From NCBI RefSeq assembly GCF_004785645.1, contig NZ_SRPE01000011.1:78304-142303 (forward strand): DNA of 64,000 nt. The letters run 5' to 3'. Below the pieces are notes generated by a model. It was given only the letters and a program-made list of their open reading frames with translations, ran no database searches and was not told where the DNA came from. Position 1 is the first letter of the stretch. Every line of letters begins with the position of its first letter. Shown in pieces: positions 17,453-25,811 of this stretch. The stretch comes from Empedobacter tilapiae (GTDB taxonomy: Bacteria > Bacteroidota > Bacteroidia > Flavobacteriales > Weeksellaceae). Both the position numbers and the translations under genes were made by a program.

Positions 17453-19495
17453 ATGCAAGCACCTATTGCGAAAAAAATTGAACAAAAATTAGAAAAACAT
17501 GGAGATATCCGAATTGATAATTATTATTGGTTAAATGATCGAGAAAATCAAGAAGTTATTGATTATTTGACTCAAGAAAATGAATATACAAAAACTGTTT
17601 TACAAACAACTGAAGAGTTACAAACCAAGCTTTTTGAAGAAATGAAAGCACGAATCAAAGAAGATGATTCGTCTGTTCCATACAAAATGAACGGTTATTG
17701 GTATTTGACAGAATTTCAAAAAGGCAAGGAATATCCAATTCACAAACGTAGAAAAGATAGTTTAGAGAATCCTGATGAAATTCTTTTCGATGTAAATACA
17801 ATGGCAGAAGGTCATACGTATTACAAATTGGGTGGACTTTCTATTTCTCCAAATAACGAAATGTGTACGTTTGGAGTAGACGATGTTTCACGTCGAATTT
17901 ATACAATTCAAGTGAAAGATTTAAGAACAGGTGAAATTTTATCAGATAAAATTGAGAATACAACTGGAGGTTCTGTTTGGGCTGCAGATAATCAAACGTT
18001 GTTTTATACAAGAAAAGATGAAGCTTTACGAGCTTACCAAATATGGAAACATAAATTAGGCACAAAACAAGAAGATGATGTTTTAGTTTTTGAAGAAACA
18101 GATGACACATTTTCTGTATACGTTTATAAGTCTAAATCAAGAGATTATATCATAATCGGAACTTCAAGTACAGTTTCAGATGAATATAGATATATTAATG
18201 CTAATCAACCTAATGCTAATTTCAAAATCTTTCAAGAAAGAGAACGTGATTTAGAATATTCAATCGAACATTTTGGAAATGAATTTTATATTCAAACCAA
18301 TAAAGATGATGCATTTAACTTCAAATTAATGAAAACTCCGATCGATAAAACGGAGCAAGAAAACTGGATTGAAGTAATTCCACATCGTGAAGAAACCTTC
18401 ATTGAAGGTTTCGAAATCTTCAAAAACTATTTAGTCATTGAAGAACGTACAAATGGTTTAATCCAAATGAATATCAAGGCTTGGGATAAATCTGAAGATT
18501 ATTATTTACCATTTAATGAAGAAACTTATACAGCTGGATCTGGTACAAATCCTGATTTTGATACAGATACTTTACGTTATGGTTATACATCATTAACTAC
18601 TCCTACGTCTGTCATCGATTTTAATATGAAAGACAAAACTTCGGAAGTAAAAAAAGAACAAGAAGTTTTGGGTAGTTTTGATAAAGATAATTATGTATCT
18701 GAACGTATTTGGGCTGAAGCAAGAGATGGTGAGAAAATAGCTATTTCATTAGTTCGTCACAAAGACACGAAGCTATCTGTTGAAACGCCATTGTTATTAT
18801 ATGCTTACGGCTCTTATGGTTATACAATCGAACCTAACTTTAGTTCAGTTCGATTAAGTTTATTAGATCGTGGTTTTATCTATGCAATTGCGCATATTCG
18901 TGGAGGTCAATATCTAGGTCGCGAATGGTATGAAGACGGAAAAATGTTAGAAAAGAAAAATACATTCTTTGATTACATTGATTGTGCAAAATATTTAATC
19001 CAAAAAGGTTACACTTCTACTCCACACTTATACGGGATGGGAGGTTCTGCTGGTGGATTATTGATGGGAGCAGTTATCAACTACGAGCCAACTTTATTCA
19101 ACGGAATCGTAGCCCAAGTTCCTTTTGTAGATGTTGTAACAACAATGTTAGATGATACAATTCCTTTAACAACAGGAGAATACGACGAGTGGGGGAATCC
19201 TAACAAAGAAGAATATTATTTTTATATGAAAGAATATTCGCCTTATGATAATGTCGAAGCTAAAAATTATCCAAACCTTTATGTTTCTACAGGTTTACAC
19301 GATTCTCAAGTACAATATTGGGAACCTGCAAAATGGGTCGCGAAATTAAGAGATTTAAAAACAGATAATAATATTCTACTTCTAGACACAAATATGGATA
19401 CAGGACACGGTGGTGCTTCTGGTCGATTTGAGTCGTTAAAAGAAGATGCTAAAGAAAATGCTTTCTTATTTATGTTAGAAGGGATAACAGAATAA
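17453..19495 (+). CDS. ptrB: Oligopeptidase B (S9 family peptidase)
   Basis: 680 residues: an N-terminal beta-propeller that restricts access to short peptides, then an alpha/beta-hydrolase domain. The triad can be read as Ser532 in 'GMGGSAGGLLMG', Asp617 in 'GLHDSQVQYWEP' and His652 in 'TGHGGASGRF'. The N-terminal 'PIAKKIEQKLEKHGDIRIDNYYWLNDR' region (read in parts) is typical of PtrB, which cleaves after basic residues. No signal peptide is present, so it is predicted to be cytoplasmic. A long perfect hairpin follows. Confidence 0.93.
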   Translation: MQAPIAKKIEQKLEKHGDIRIDNYYWLNDRENQEVIDYLTQENEYTKTVLQTTEELQTKLFEEMKARIKEDDSSVPYKMNGYWYLTEFQKGKEYPIHKRRKDSLENPDEILFDVNTMAEGHTYYKLGGLSISPNNEMCTFGVDDVSRRIYTIQVKDLRTGEILSDKIENTTGGSVWAADNQTLFYTRKDEALRAYQIWKHKLGTKQEDDVLVFEETDDTFSVYVYKSKSRDYIIIGTSSTVSDEYRYINANQPNANFKIFQERERDLEYSIEHFGNEFYIQTNKDDAFNFKLMKTPIDKTEQENWIEVIPHREETFIEGFEIFKNYLVIEERTNGLIQMNIKAWDKSEDYYLPFNEETYTAGSGTNPDFDTDTLRYGYTSLTTPTSVIDFNMKDKTSEVKKEQEVLGSFDKDNYVSERIWAEARDGEKIAISLVRHKDTKLSVETPLLLYAYGSYGYTIEPNFSSVRLSLLDRGFIYAIAHIRGGQYLGREWYEDGKMLEKKNTFFDYIDCAKYLIQKGYTSTPHLYGMGGSAGGLLMGAVINYEPTLFNGIVAQVPFVDVVTTMLDDTIPLTTGEYDEWGNPNKEEYYFYMKEYSPYDNVEAKNYPNLYVSTGLHDSQVQYWEPAKWVAKLRDLKTDNNILLLDTNMDTGHGGASGRFESLKEDAKENAFLFMLEGITE

Positions 19496-19500
19496 ACCAA

Positions 19501-19543
19501 ATACTAAAAGTCAACAAATTTGTTGACTTTTAGTATTTTTAAC
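19501..19543 (+). terminator. Perfect 18-bp stem terminator after ptrB
   Basis: Bases 19501-19536 form an uninterrupted perfect palindrome (18 bp per arm), followed by a T-run. It rules out an upstream start for the next gene, because that start would lie inside the hairpin. Confidence 0.8.
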
Positions 19544-19555
19544 CAAATCTACTCT

Positions 19556-20557
19556 ATGACTTTTATTTTCTTGATGTTTGGATTAGCAATTGCAGGATTT
19601 CAAACACTCGTTCTCAAAGAAATTTGGCAAATAAATCTTCGTCCAAAATGGATTTTATTTCTTATAACTCCTCTATTAATAACTATTACAGATTATTTTT
19701 ACGATGATCAAATCACAGCTTTTGTATTTTTTGGAACAATAGCATCTATATTTTTTATTGCAGTTTCTGGTATAATTTTTCATAATTCCACAAATTTTTA
19801 TGAAGAATCGCGCAGTTTCAGACATCAAAAAAATTATAATGAAGTTTTACAAGATTATAATCAACCTTTTTACCTGAATCCTGTTTTGGGAATTGTATAT
19901 CAGCTCTATGTCGTTGCTATGATTGGAATTTATATTTTTGTACCAAATGAAGTTTATAAATCTGATTTAAATTATAAATTGATTGAACAAGATTTAGTTT
20001 TACAACTATTATCACTTTTTATATTTACTGGATTTTCCATTATTATTTTGTTGTACAATTATTTAGACGGAAACAAAAATTATATTCCTTCCATTTTCAC
20101 CGGAAAAAGATTAGTTGCAACACCAAAAGAAAGCAGAATTAATAAGGCAATTACGATAAGTATTACGCTAATTTCATTCATAATTTTCTCTAAATTTTGT
20201 TACGATAAAGGAATTTATTCCAACTTAAAATCAATCTTTCAATCATTTGATTCATCATCATTTCTATCGATAAACACAGGAATTATTGCATTTATCATTT
20301 TCAATTCTATTATTTTGATAATTAATCCATCACAAGTTGCAAAACGAAATATGATTCGCATTACAACGCTTATTCAATCTGCTTTTTTCAGTATTTTTTT
20401 ATCAGCCGCAATTGCAATTCCTTTTATGATTTTGCAAGATAGATTGGCTTACTTCAATATGAGTTCGGAAATTCTTTTATTTTTAGGATTTAATATTGTT
20501 TTATTAGTGAACGAAATTTCACTTTTTGTAAAATACAGAAAAGGTATAATCGATTAA
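19556..20557 (+). CDS. Multi-pass membrane protein of unknown function
   Basis: 333 residues from the ATG at 19556, chosen because it begins directly with a hydrophobic helix and lies after the terminator hairpin. An in-frame ATG at 19520 is inside the hairpin. About eight to nine predicted transmembrane stretches are visible (for example 'IFLMFGLAIAGF', 'WILFLITPLLITI', 'ILLFLGFNIVLLV'), separated by loops with 'FYEESRSFRHQKNYNE'. No family recognised. Inner-membrane location is inferred. It may be co-transcribed with the small membrane gene 71 nt downstream, but a promoter-like repeat lies between them. Confidence 0.7.
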   Translation: MTFIFLMFGLAIAGFQTLVLKEIWQINLRPKWILFLITPLLITITDYFYDDQITAFVFFGTIASIFFIAVSGIIFHNSTNFYEESRSFRHQKNYNEVLQDYNQPFYLNPVLGIVYQLYVVAMIGIYIFVPNEVYKSDLNYKLIEQDLVLQLLSLFIFTGFSIIILLYNYLDGNKNYIPSIFTGKRLVATPKESRINKAITISITLISFIIFSKFCYDKGIYSNLKSIFQSFDSSSFLSINTGIIAFIIFNSIILIINPSQVAKRNMIRITTLIQSAFFSIFLSAAIAIPFMILQDRLAYFNMSSEILLFLGFNIVLLVNEISLFVKYRKGIID

Positions 20558-20575
20558 TTCTTCTAATAAATCGCT

Positions 20576-20611
20576 GATTTTACCTAAATTTACAACAAAG
20601 CTTTGTAATTT
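20576..20611 (+). repeat. 36-bp promoter-like repeat, copy 1
   Basis: This 36-bp element matches 21025-21060 at 35 of 36 positions. It contains a -7-like TAAATTTA followed by the palindrome ACAAAGCTTTGT. The copy lies 17 nt before the start codon of the 20629 gene. Confidence 0.75.
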
Positions 20612-20628
20612 CTAGAAACTGTTTTAAA

Positions 20629-20910
20629 ATGAAATTTAAACTTACACCGATTTTAATTGTATTGAGTATTTTAGAACTCTTCCTTTTATTTATGTCTATA
20701 AACTATCTTTTTATTGATAATAATGGTGGAAATGCCTTGGGTGGAACAATCGCTTTTTTTGGATTAATTATTTTCTTTTTTATTTTATTAATTGAACAAC
20801 TTATTATAATAAGTATAAAAATTCCGATAAAATTTATTTGGATCATTGAATCTATAGTCTTATTGATTTCAATTATTTATGTTTATTATAATGGGATATC
20901 TATCGGATAA
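20629..20910 (+). CDS. Small membrane protein, hypothetical
   Basis: 93 residues with three hydrophobic helices: 'PILIVLSILELFLLFMSI', 'TIAFFGLIIFFFILLIEQ' and 'WIIESIVLLISIIYVYY'. Charged residues are few. No family is recognised. It lies between an unknown membrane protein and recQ and is preceded by a 36-bp element that also precedes recQ, so the two may share a regulatory signal. Probably an inner-membrane protein. Confidence 0.6.
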   Translation: MKFKLTPILIVLSILELFLLFMSINYLFIDNNGGNALGGTIAFFGLIIFFFILLIEQLIIISIKIPIKFIWIIESIVLLISIIYVYYNGISIG

Positions 20911-21024
20911 TATAAAAAATGATAAATTCATTGATTAAGTAATTAAACTAAAATCACCCCATTATTTTTCCTATAAAAGCATAAAATTAACTAATGAAGT
21001 TTTAAGTTTAAACATAAAATCACA

Positions 21025-21060
21025 GATTTTACTTAAATTTACAACAAAGCTTTGTAATTT
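21025..21060 (+). repeat. 36-bp promoter-like repeat, copy 2, running into the recQ start codon
   Basis: Second copy of the element at 20576-20611 (one mismatch). The recQ TTG start codon at 21059-21061 begins in its last two bases. If the TAAATTTA acts as the -7 box, the recQ transcript would have a leader of only about 10 nt. Confidence 0.75.
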
Positions 21061-22921
21061 GACACCAAAAGAAATTCTTTTTAAGTATTGGAATTATTCT
21101 TCTTTCAAAACGCCGCAAGAGGAAATCATCTCAAGTGTTTTGGAAGGGAAAGATACGTTGGCAATTTTGCCGACTGGTGGCGGAAAATCTATCTGTTATC
21201 AAGTTCCAGCAATTATTTTTGATGGATTAACATTGGTCATTTCACCGCTTATTGCGTTAATGAAAGATCAAGTTCAGAATCTAAAATCTAAAGGAATTTC
21301 TACGGCATATATCACCAATGAAATTGATCAAAATACAATTGGGAAAATTTTGGACGATTGTCAAAACAACAAAATCAAATTATTATATGTTTCGCCAGAG
21401 CGTTTGCAAAATAGAACTTTTGTCGATCGATTAAAACAAATCAATATTAGTTTGCTTGCTGTTGACGAAGCACATTGTGTTTCTGAATGGGGACACGATT
21501 TTCGACCTGCATATCATCGAATTTCAAGATTAAAAACTATTCTTCCTAAAGTTCCAATCCTAGCTTTGACAGCAACGGCAACAGAAAAAATTCAGCAAGA
21601 AATTGTAGAAAAACTTGAATTAAATCAACCCGATGTTTTTAAATCTTCTTTAAAAAGAGAAAATCTTTCATACAATGTTTTTCTTTCTGCTGATAAGAAA
21701 AATGATTTGATTTATTATTTAAAAAAATATCCTGGTTCGAGTATTATTTTTGTTCGAAATCGAAAATTAACCTACGAAATTGCAATTTTTTTAAGTCAAA
21801 ATGGATTTGATGCCGATTTTTTTCATGCAAAATTAACGAAAGACGAAAAAGAACAAAAGCAACAAGATTGGATGTTGAGTAATTCGCGAATTATGGTTTC
21901 GACAAATGCGTTTGGAATGGGAATCGACAAACCAAATGTTCGTACCGTTTTTCATATCGATTTGCCACAAGGAATAGAAGCGTATTATCAAGAAGTTGGG
22001 CGCGCTGGGCGTGATGAACAGGAATCCTATGGAATTTATTTGTACAATCCTGATGATCGAATTCAAGCAGAAAATATTTTCAAAGCAAATTTACCTTCGC
22101 AACAAGATTTTATCAAAATTGGAAATTGTTTATTTAGTCAATTGCAATTGGCGGAAGGCGAATTAACGGAAATGAATTATCAGTTGGATATTCCAAAATT
22201 TACAGAAAAATTTGGTTTAAATCTTAAAATGGTTCTTCAATTTTTAGAATTTCTCAATACGAAAGAAGTCATTCAGCAAAAAAATTATTCACAAAATAGT
22301 AGTATTCAAATTTTGGCGTCACCACATTCGATTAATTTGAATGAAAACCGAATTTTTGATTATTTACAACGTCATTATCCTGGAATTTATACTTATAATA
22401 GAGAAATTTCGGAAAGTAAAATGGCGTTTGAGTTGCACATGAGTATTGGCGACATTAGAAATAGCTTACACGAATATGCAAAAAATGGTTCTATTGATTA
22501 TTCGGATCGATTTTTAGCGCGATTTAGATTTCTTGTTCCGCGCGATTCGAATGCGTTTAAAAATAAATTGTGGAAAGATTTCGAATCAATTCAAGTAAAT
22601 AACTGGAAACGTTTGCAAGCAATGGCTTATTATGCCGAACAAAATACAATTTGTCGAGAACGTTTGTTATTTGGATATTTTAATCAAAAATCTGATCAAA
22701 ATTGTGGTAAATGTGATGTTTGTCAATCCAAAAAACAAAATGAAAACTTTAATTCATCTGATTTAATTGAATATTTGAAAGAAGGTACAAAAACGCAAGC
22801 CGAAATCCTTTCAAAATTCATAAATTCGCCAAAAGATAAAATCGTCGAAGAATTGCAATATTTGATAGACGAAATGCGAGTTCAACCAATTGGATTCGAT
22901 TCTTATAAACTAATAGAATAA
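21059..22921 (+). CDS. recQ: ATP-dependent DNA helicase RecQ
   Basis: A 3'-5' DNA helicase for recombination and fork repair. 620 residues. The TTG at 21059 is chosen because the protein then begins 'MTPKEILFKYW', the usual RecQ start; no ATG is available nearby. Motifs: Walker A 'PTGGGKS' (38-44), 'VDEAHCVSEWGHDFRP', 'LTATAT', 'STNAFGMGIDKPNVR', and the zinc-binding cysteines around 'ICRERLLFGYF' and 'NCGKCDVCQ'. After the RQC winged helix the tail is short and shows no evident HRDC domain. fmt starts 2 nt after the stop. Confidence 0.95.
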   Translation: MTPKEILFKYWNYSSFKTPQEEIISSVLEGKDTLAILPTGGGKSICYQVPAIIFDGLTLVISPLIALMKDQVQNLKSKGISTAYITNEIDQNTIGKILDDCQNNKIKLLYVSPERLQNRTFVDRLKQINISLLAVDEAHCVSEWGHDFRPAYHRISRLKTILPKVPILALTATATEKIQQEIVEKLELNQPDVFKSSLKRENLSYNVFLSADKKNDLIYYLKKYPGSSIIFVRNRKLTYEIAIFLSQNGFDADFFHAKLTKDEKEQKQQDWMLSNSRIMVSTNAFGMGIDKPNVRTVFHIDLPQGIEAYYQEVGRAGRDEQESYGIYLYNPDDRIQAENIFKANLPSQQDFIKIGNCLFSQLQLAEGELTEMNYQLDIPKFTEKFGLNLKMVLQFLEFLNTKEVIQQKNYSQNSSIQILASPHSINLNENRIFDYLQRHYPGIYTYNREISESKMAFELHMSIGDIRNSLHEYAKNGSIDYSDRFLARFRFLVPRDSNAFKNKLWKDFESIQVNNWKRLQAMAYYAEQNTICRERLLFGYFNQKSDQNCGKCDVCQSKKQNENFNSSDLIEYLKEGTKTQAEILSKFINSPKDKIVEELQYLIDEMRVQPIGFDSYKLIE

Positions 22922-22923
22922 AA

Positions 22924-23865
22924 ATGCGAGTAGTCTTTATGGGTACGCCCGAATTTGCGGCGACATCTTTGAATGAAATCAATACAAATAGTCATCACGA
23001 AATAGTTGGAGTTGTTACTGTTCCAGATAAACCGTCTGGTAGAGGGCAAAAAATGAATATTTCTGATGTCAAAAAATATGCAGTTGAACATAATTTGCCT
23101 TTAGCACAACCAGAAAAATTACGCGACGAAGCTTTTATCGAAACATTAAAAAGCTGGAATGCGGATGTTTTTGTTGTAGTGGCTTTTCGTATGTTGCCGC
23201 AAGTTGTTTGGTCAATTCCGTCGAAAGGAACTTTTAATTTACATGGTTCACTTCTTCCACAATATCGTGGTGCAGCTCCTATCAATTGGGCTGTGATGAA
23301 TGGTGATCAGGAAACTGGAGTAACGACCTTCTTAATTGATGAAAAAATTGATACTGGAAATATCTTAATTTCTGATAAAGTAGAAATTGGAGAAAATGAT
23401 AATGTAGGAAAAATTCATGACGAATTAATGCATATCGGTGCAAAATTAGTTGTGAAAACTTTGGATGGTTTAGAAAATGATTCATTAAAACCGCATCCAC
23501 AAGACGAAACAACAGAATTGAAACATGCTCCAAAAATCTTTAAAGAAGATTGTAAAATAGATTGGAACGATTCAATCAATGCTATTCACAACAAAATTAG
23601 AGGACTTTCTCCTTATCCTTGTGCGTGGACAACTTTTGGAAATGGCGAAAATTACAAATCGTTAAAAATATATGCTGGTCTAAAAACGGATATTGTTATT
23701 GATGGAAAAGATTATCAATTGATTTTACAAAAAAATAACCTTTATATCAATCTACCTCAAGGAGTTTATGAAATTTTAGAACTTCAACCGGAAGGAAAGC
23801 GTCGTATGACAGCCAAAGATTTCATCAACGGACATCAAAACGAGGATACCTTATTCGTAAAATAA
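22924..23865 (+). CDS. fmt: Methionyl-tRNA formyltransferase
   Basis: Formylates initiator Met-tRNA with 10-formyl-THF. 313 residues. The N-terminal 'RVVFMGTPEFAA' and the catalytic region 'HGSLLPQYRGAAPINWA' (about 105-121), with 'GVTTFLIDEKIDTG' just after, are diagnostic. The C-terminal OB-like domain begins near 'KIRGLSPYPCAWT'. It is 2 nt from recQ and evidently in the same operon, an arrangement that looks like convenience rather than a functional link. Confidence 0.96.
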   Translation: MRVVFMGTPEFAATSLNEINTNSHHEIVGVVTVPDKPSGRGQKMNISDVKKYAVEHNLPLAQPEKLRDEAFIETLKSWNADVFVVVAFRMLPQVVWSIPSKGTFNLHGSLLPQYRGAAPINWAVMNGDQETGVTTFLIDEKIDTGNILISDKVEIGENDNVGKIHDELMHIGAKLVVKTLDGLENDSLKPHPQDETTELKHAPKIFKEDCKIDWNDSINAIHNKIRGLSPYPCAWTTFGNGENYKSLKIYAGLKTDIVIDGKDYQLILQKNNLYINLPQGVYEILELQPEGKRRMTAKDFINGHQNEDTLFVK

Positions 23866-23937
23866 GTACTTATTTACTGATTTTTGACACAAATTTCATA
23901 AAATTTTGCATTTTTATTGAAATTTTTTGCGTTGAAA

Positions 23938-23968
23938 CTTGCACAAATAAAGGGAAAGAGTATATTTG
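23938..23968 (+). promoter_or_regulatory. Promoter of the HU gene
   Basis: A -33 element CTTG (23938-23941) is separated by exactly 19 nt from TATATTTG (23961-23968), a near-ideal Bacteroidota housekeeping promoter. That fits a highly expressed nucleoid protein. The 5' leader would be roughly 20-25 nt. Confidence 0.7.
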
Positions 23969-23997
23969 TGTATAAATTAATTTAAAAAGTTACAACT

Positions 23998-24285
23998 ATG
24001 AACAAATCAGAACTTATCGATGCGATTGCAGCTGACGCTGGAATTTCTAAAGAAGCTGCTAAAAAAGCCTTAAACTCATTTACAGAAAATGTAACTAAAG
24101 CTTTAGCAAAAGGAGACAAAGTTGCTTTAGTAGGATTCGGTACTTTCTCAACTTCTGAGAGAGCTGCAAGAACAGGTATCAACCCACAAACTAAAAAAGA
24201 AATCAAAATTGCTGCTAAAACAGTAGCTAAATTTAAAGCTGGATCTGAATTATCAGGAGCAGTTGATACAAAAAAGAAAAAATAA
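23998..24285 (+). CDS. HU-family DNA-binding protein
   Basis: 95 residues, the standard length for the small nucleoid proteins HU/IHF. It starts '[18 protein letters not shown]', has the dimer core, then '[20 protein letters not shown]' where the arm contains the Pro intercalated into DNA. It ends in a lysine-rich tail. HU bends and compacts DNA as a dimer. It has its own strong promoter and terminator and a richer codon choice than its neighbours, consistent with high expression. Confidence 0.96.
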   Translation: MNKSELIDAIAADAGISKEAAKKALNSFTENVTKALAKGDKVALVGFGTFSTSERAARTGINPQTKKEIKIAAKTVAKFKAGSELSGAVDTKKKK

Positions 24286-24298
24286 TATTTCTGATAAA

Positions 24299-24333
24299 AT
24301 AAAAAAATCCACTCGTTTGAGTGGATTTTTTTA
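24299..24333 (+). terminator. Intrinsic terminator after the HU gene
   Basis: A 9-bp stem AATCCACTC/GAGTGGATT with a GTTT loop and a following T-run. Confidence 0.85.
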
Positions 24334-24358
24334 TGCCTTGAAATTTAATTAATTCCTC

Positions 24359-24393
24359 AAAAAAAATCCTTCAAGTATTCTTGAAGGATTTTT
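24359..24393 (-). terminator. Intrinsic terminator after the MHS transporter gene
   Basis: An 11-bp stem AATCCTTCAAG/CTTGAAGGATT (24365-24375 with 24380-24390). On the minus strand it is followed by a T-run. It stands back to back with the HU terminator. Confidence 0.85.
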
Positions 24394-24413
24394 ACATTTT
24401 GTCTATTTTGATT

Positions 24414-25796
24414 TTAATTATCTTCTGTTAAATCTGTTTTGTATGTTTCTGGAATTGTAAAGTAATTCACTAAAATTGCAATAAAGATTAATATCAACGG
24501 ATAAGCTAATCCGATATAAGGTGACATGGCGGCTGAAACAATAATTGTACTTTTGATTAATTCCGTTACAAAAGTTGTTGCTCCTCCAATAAATCCATTC
24601 CCCATATTTTGTGCAAATCCCATACTTGTATAACGAATTTTAGTTGGGAAAATTTCTAACATAAATGCACCAAGCGGTCCGTAAGTTGCTGCTCCTGCAA
24701 TCGAGGTAATTAAACTTACAACTACAATTCCGAAAACTGCTAAATTCGAAATATCATGAACTTCTTTCAATCCTTCTGGATTTCCTAATTTCATGTACAA
24801 GAAAAATGATAATGGAATTAAGATAAAACTACAAATCATTCCACCTAACATAACTGGTTTACGGCCTATTTTATCACTTAATGCACCAAACCATTGATAG
24901 AAAAATGAACTAAATAATGTAGAGCATAAAACAACAATTAAAACTGTTTCGTAAGGTAAATTAACCGCTCTTTGCAAAAAGAAAAGCGTTACAAATAAAG
25001 TTGTTTGCATAATTGTACTTTGTGCTGCATTTCCTCCAAAAATTGCTTTCAACATCAATTTTACATTTCCTGGTGTTGTAAAAGCATCTTTAATTGGTGT
25101 TTTAGATGTTTTTCCTTCTTTTTTTAATTGTTCGAAAATTGGACTTTCATGTAAACGTTGACGAATAAAGTAGCTCAAAATTACCAATATTCCACTAAAT
25201 AAAAATGGAATTCTCCATCCAAAACTTGCAAAAGCCTCTTCTGATAAAAATGATTGTGTTAAGAAAACAACTGATAAACATAATAATAATCCAATTGGAA
25301 CAGTTGCTTGAATAAACCCTGTGTAAAATCCTCGCTTCTCTGCTGGCGCATGTTCTGCTACATAAATTACCGCACCTGCATATTCTCCACTAATTGCAAG
25401 TCCTTGCATAATGCGGCAAAACAATAATAAAACAGGAGCAAACCATCCTACATTATCAAAAGTTGGAATACAACCAATCAAGAATGTTGCTGCTCCCATC
25501 ATAATTAAAGAAACTAAGAATGAATATTTTCTACCAATACGATCTCCAATACTCCCAAAAATTAATGATCCAATCGGACGGAACATAAATGATGAAACCA
25601 CTACGGCAAGTGTTTCTAAGAAATGTGACGAACCATCGTTAGGAAATAATTGTGTTGATAATACACTAGCTAAGATGATTGCCAAGAACATATCGTACCA
25701 TTCGATTAAGGTTCCGACAGATGATGCTAAAATAATTTGGAAAATATTATCCTTCTTCGCAACTGTTTGCGAAGTATCTAAAGTATTTGTACTCAT
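24414..25796 (-). CDS. MFS transporter, metabolite:H+ symporter (MHS) family
   Basis: 460 residues with about 12 transmembrane helices. The family loop motif 'GDRIGRKYSFLVSLI' lies between helices 2 and 3, and 'GALSDKIGRKPVMLGG' is the matching loop of the second half. 'GEYAGAVIYVAEHAP' is characteristic of the MHS branch (ProP, ShiA, KgtP, citrate/dicarboxylate carriers). The substrate is unknown, probably an organic acid or osmolyte. Its start codon is 15 nt after the stop of an outer-membrane porin gene, so the pair likely moves one substrate across both membranes. Confidence 0.9.
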   Translation of the reverse strand: MSTNTLDTSQTVAKKDNIFQIILASSVGTLIEWYDMFLAIILASVLSTQLFPNDGSSHFLETLAVVVSSFMFRPIGSLIFGSIGDRIGRKYSFLVSLIMMGAATFLIGCIPTFDNVGWFAPVLLLFCRIMQGLAISGEYAGAVIYVAEHAPAEKRGFYTGFIQATVPIGLLLCLSVVFLTQSFLSEEAFASFGWRIPFLFSGILVILSYFIRQRLHESPIFEQLKKEGKTSKTPIKDAFTTPGNVKLMLKAIFGGNAAQSTIMQTTLFVTLFFLQRAVNLPYETVLIVVLCSTLFSSFFYQWFGALSDKIGRKPVMLGGMICSFILIPLSFFLYMKLGNPEGLKEVHDISNLAVFGIVVVSLITSIAGAATYGPLGAFMLEIFPTKIRYTSMGFAQNMGNGFIGGATTFVTELIKSTIIVSAAMSPYIGLAYPLILIFIAILVNYFTIPETYKTDLTEDN

Positions 25797-25811
25797 GTTT
25801 TTTGTATGATA

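Noticed and set aside
19520..19555. Upstream start for the membrane protein gene
   Set aside because: The ATG lies within the perfect terminator hairpin; the start at 19556 begins directly with a hydrophobic helix.
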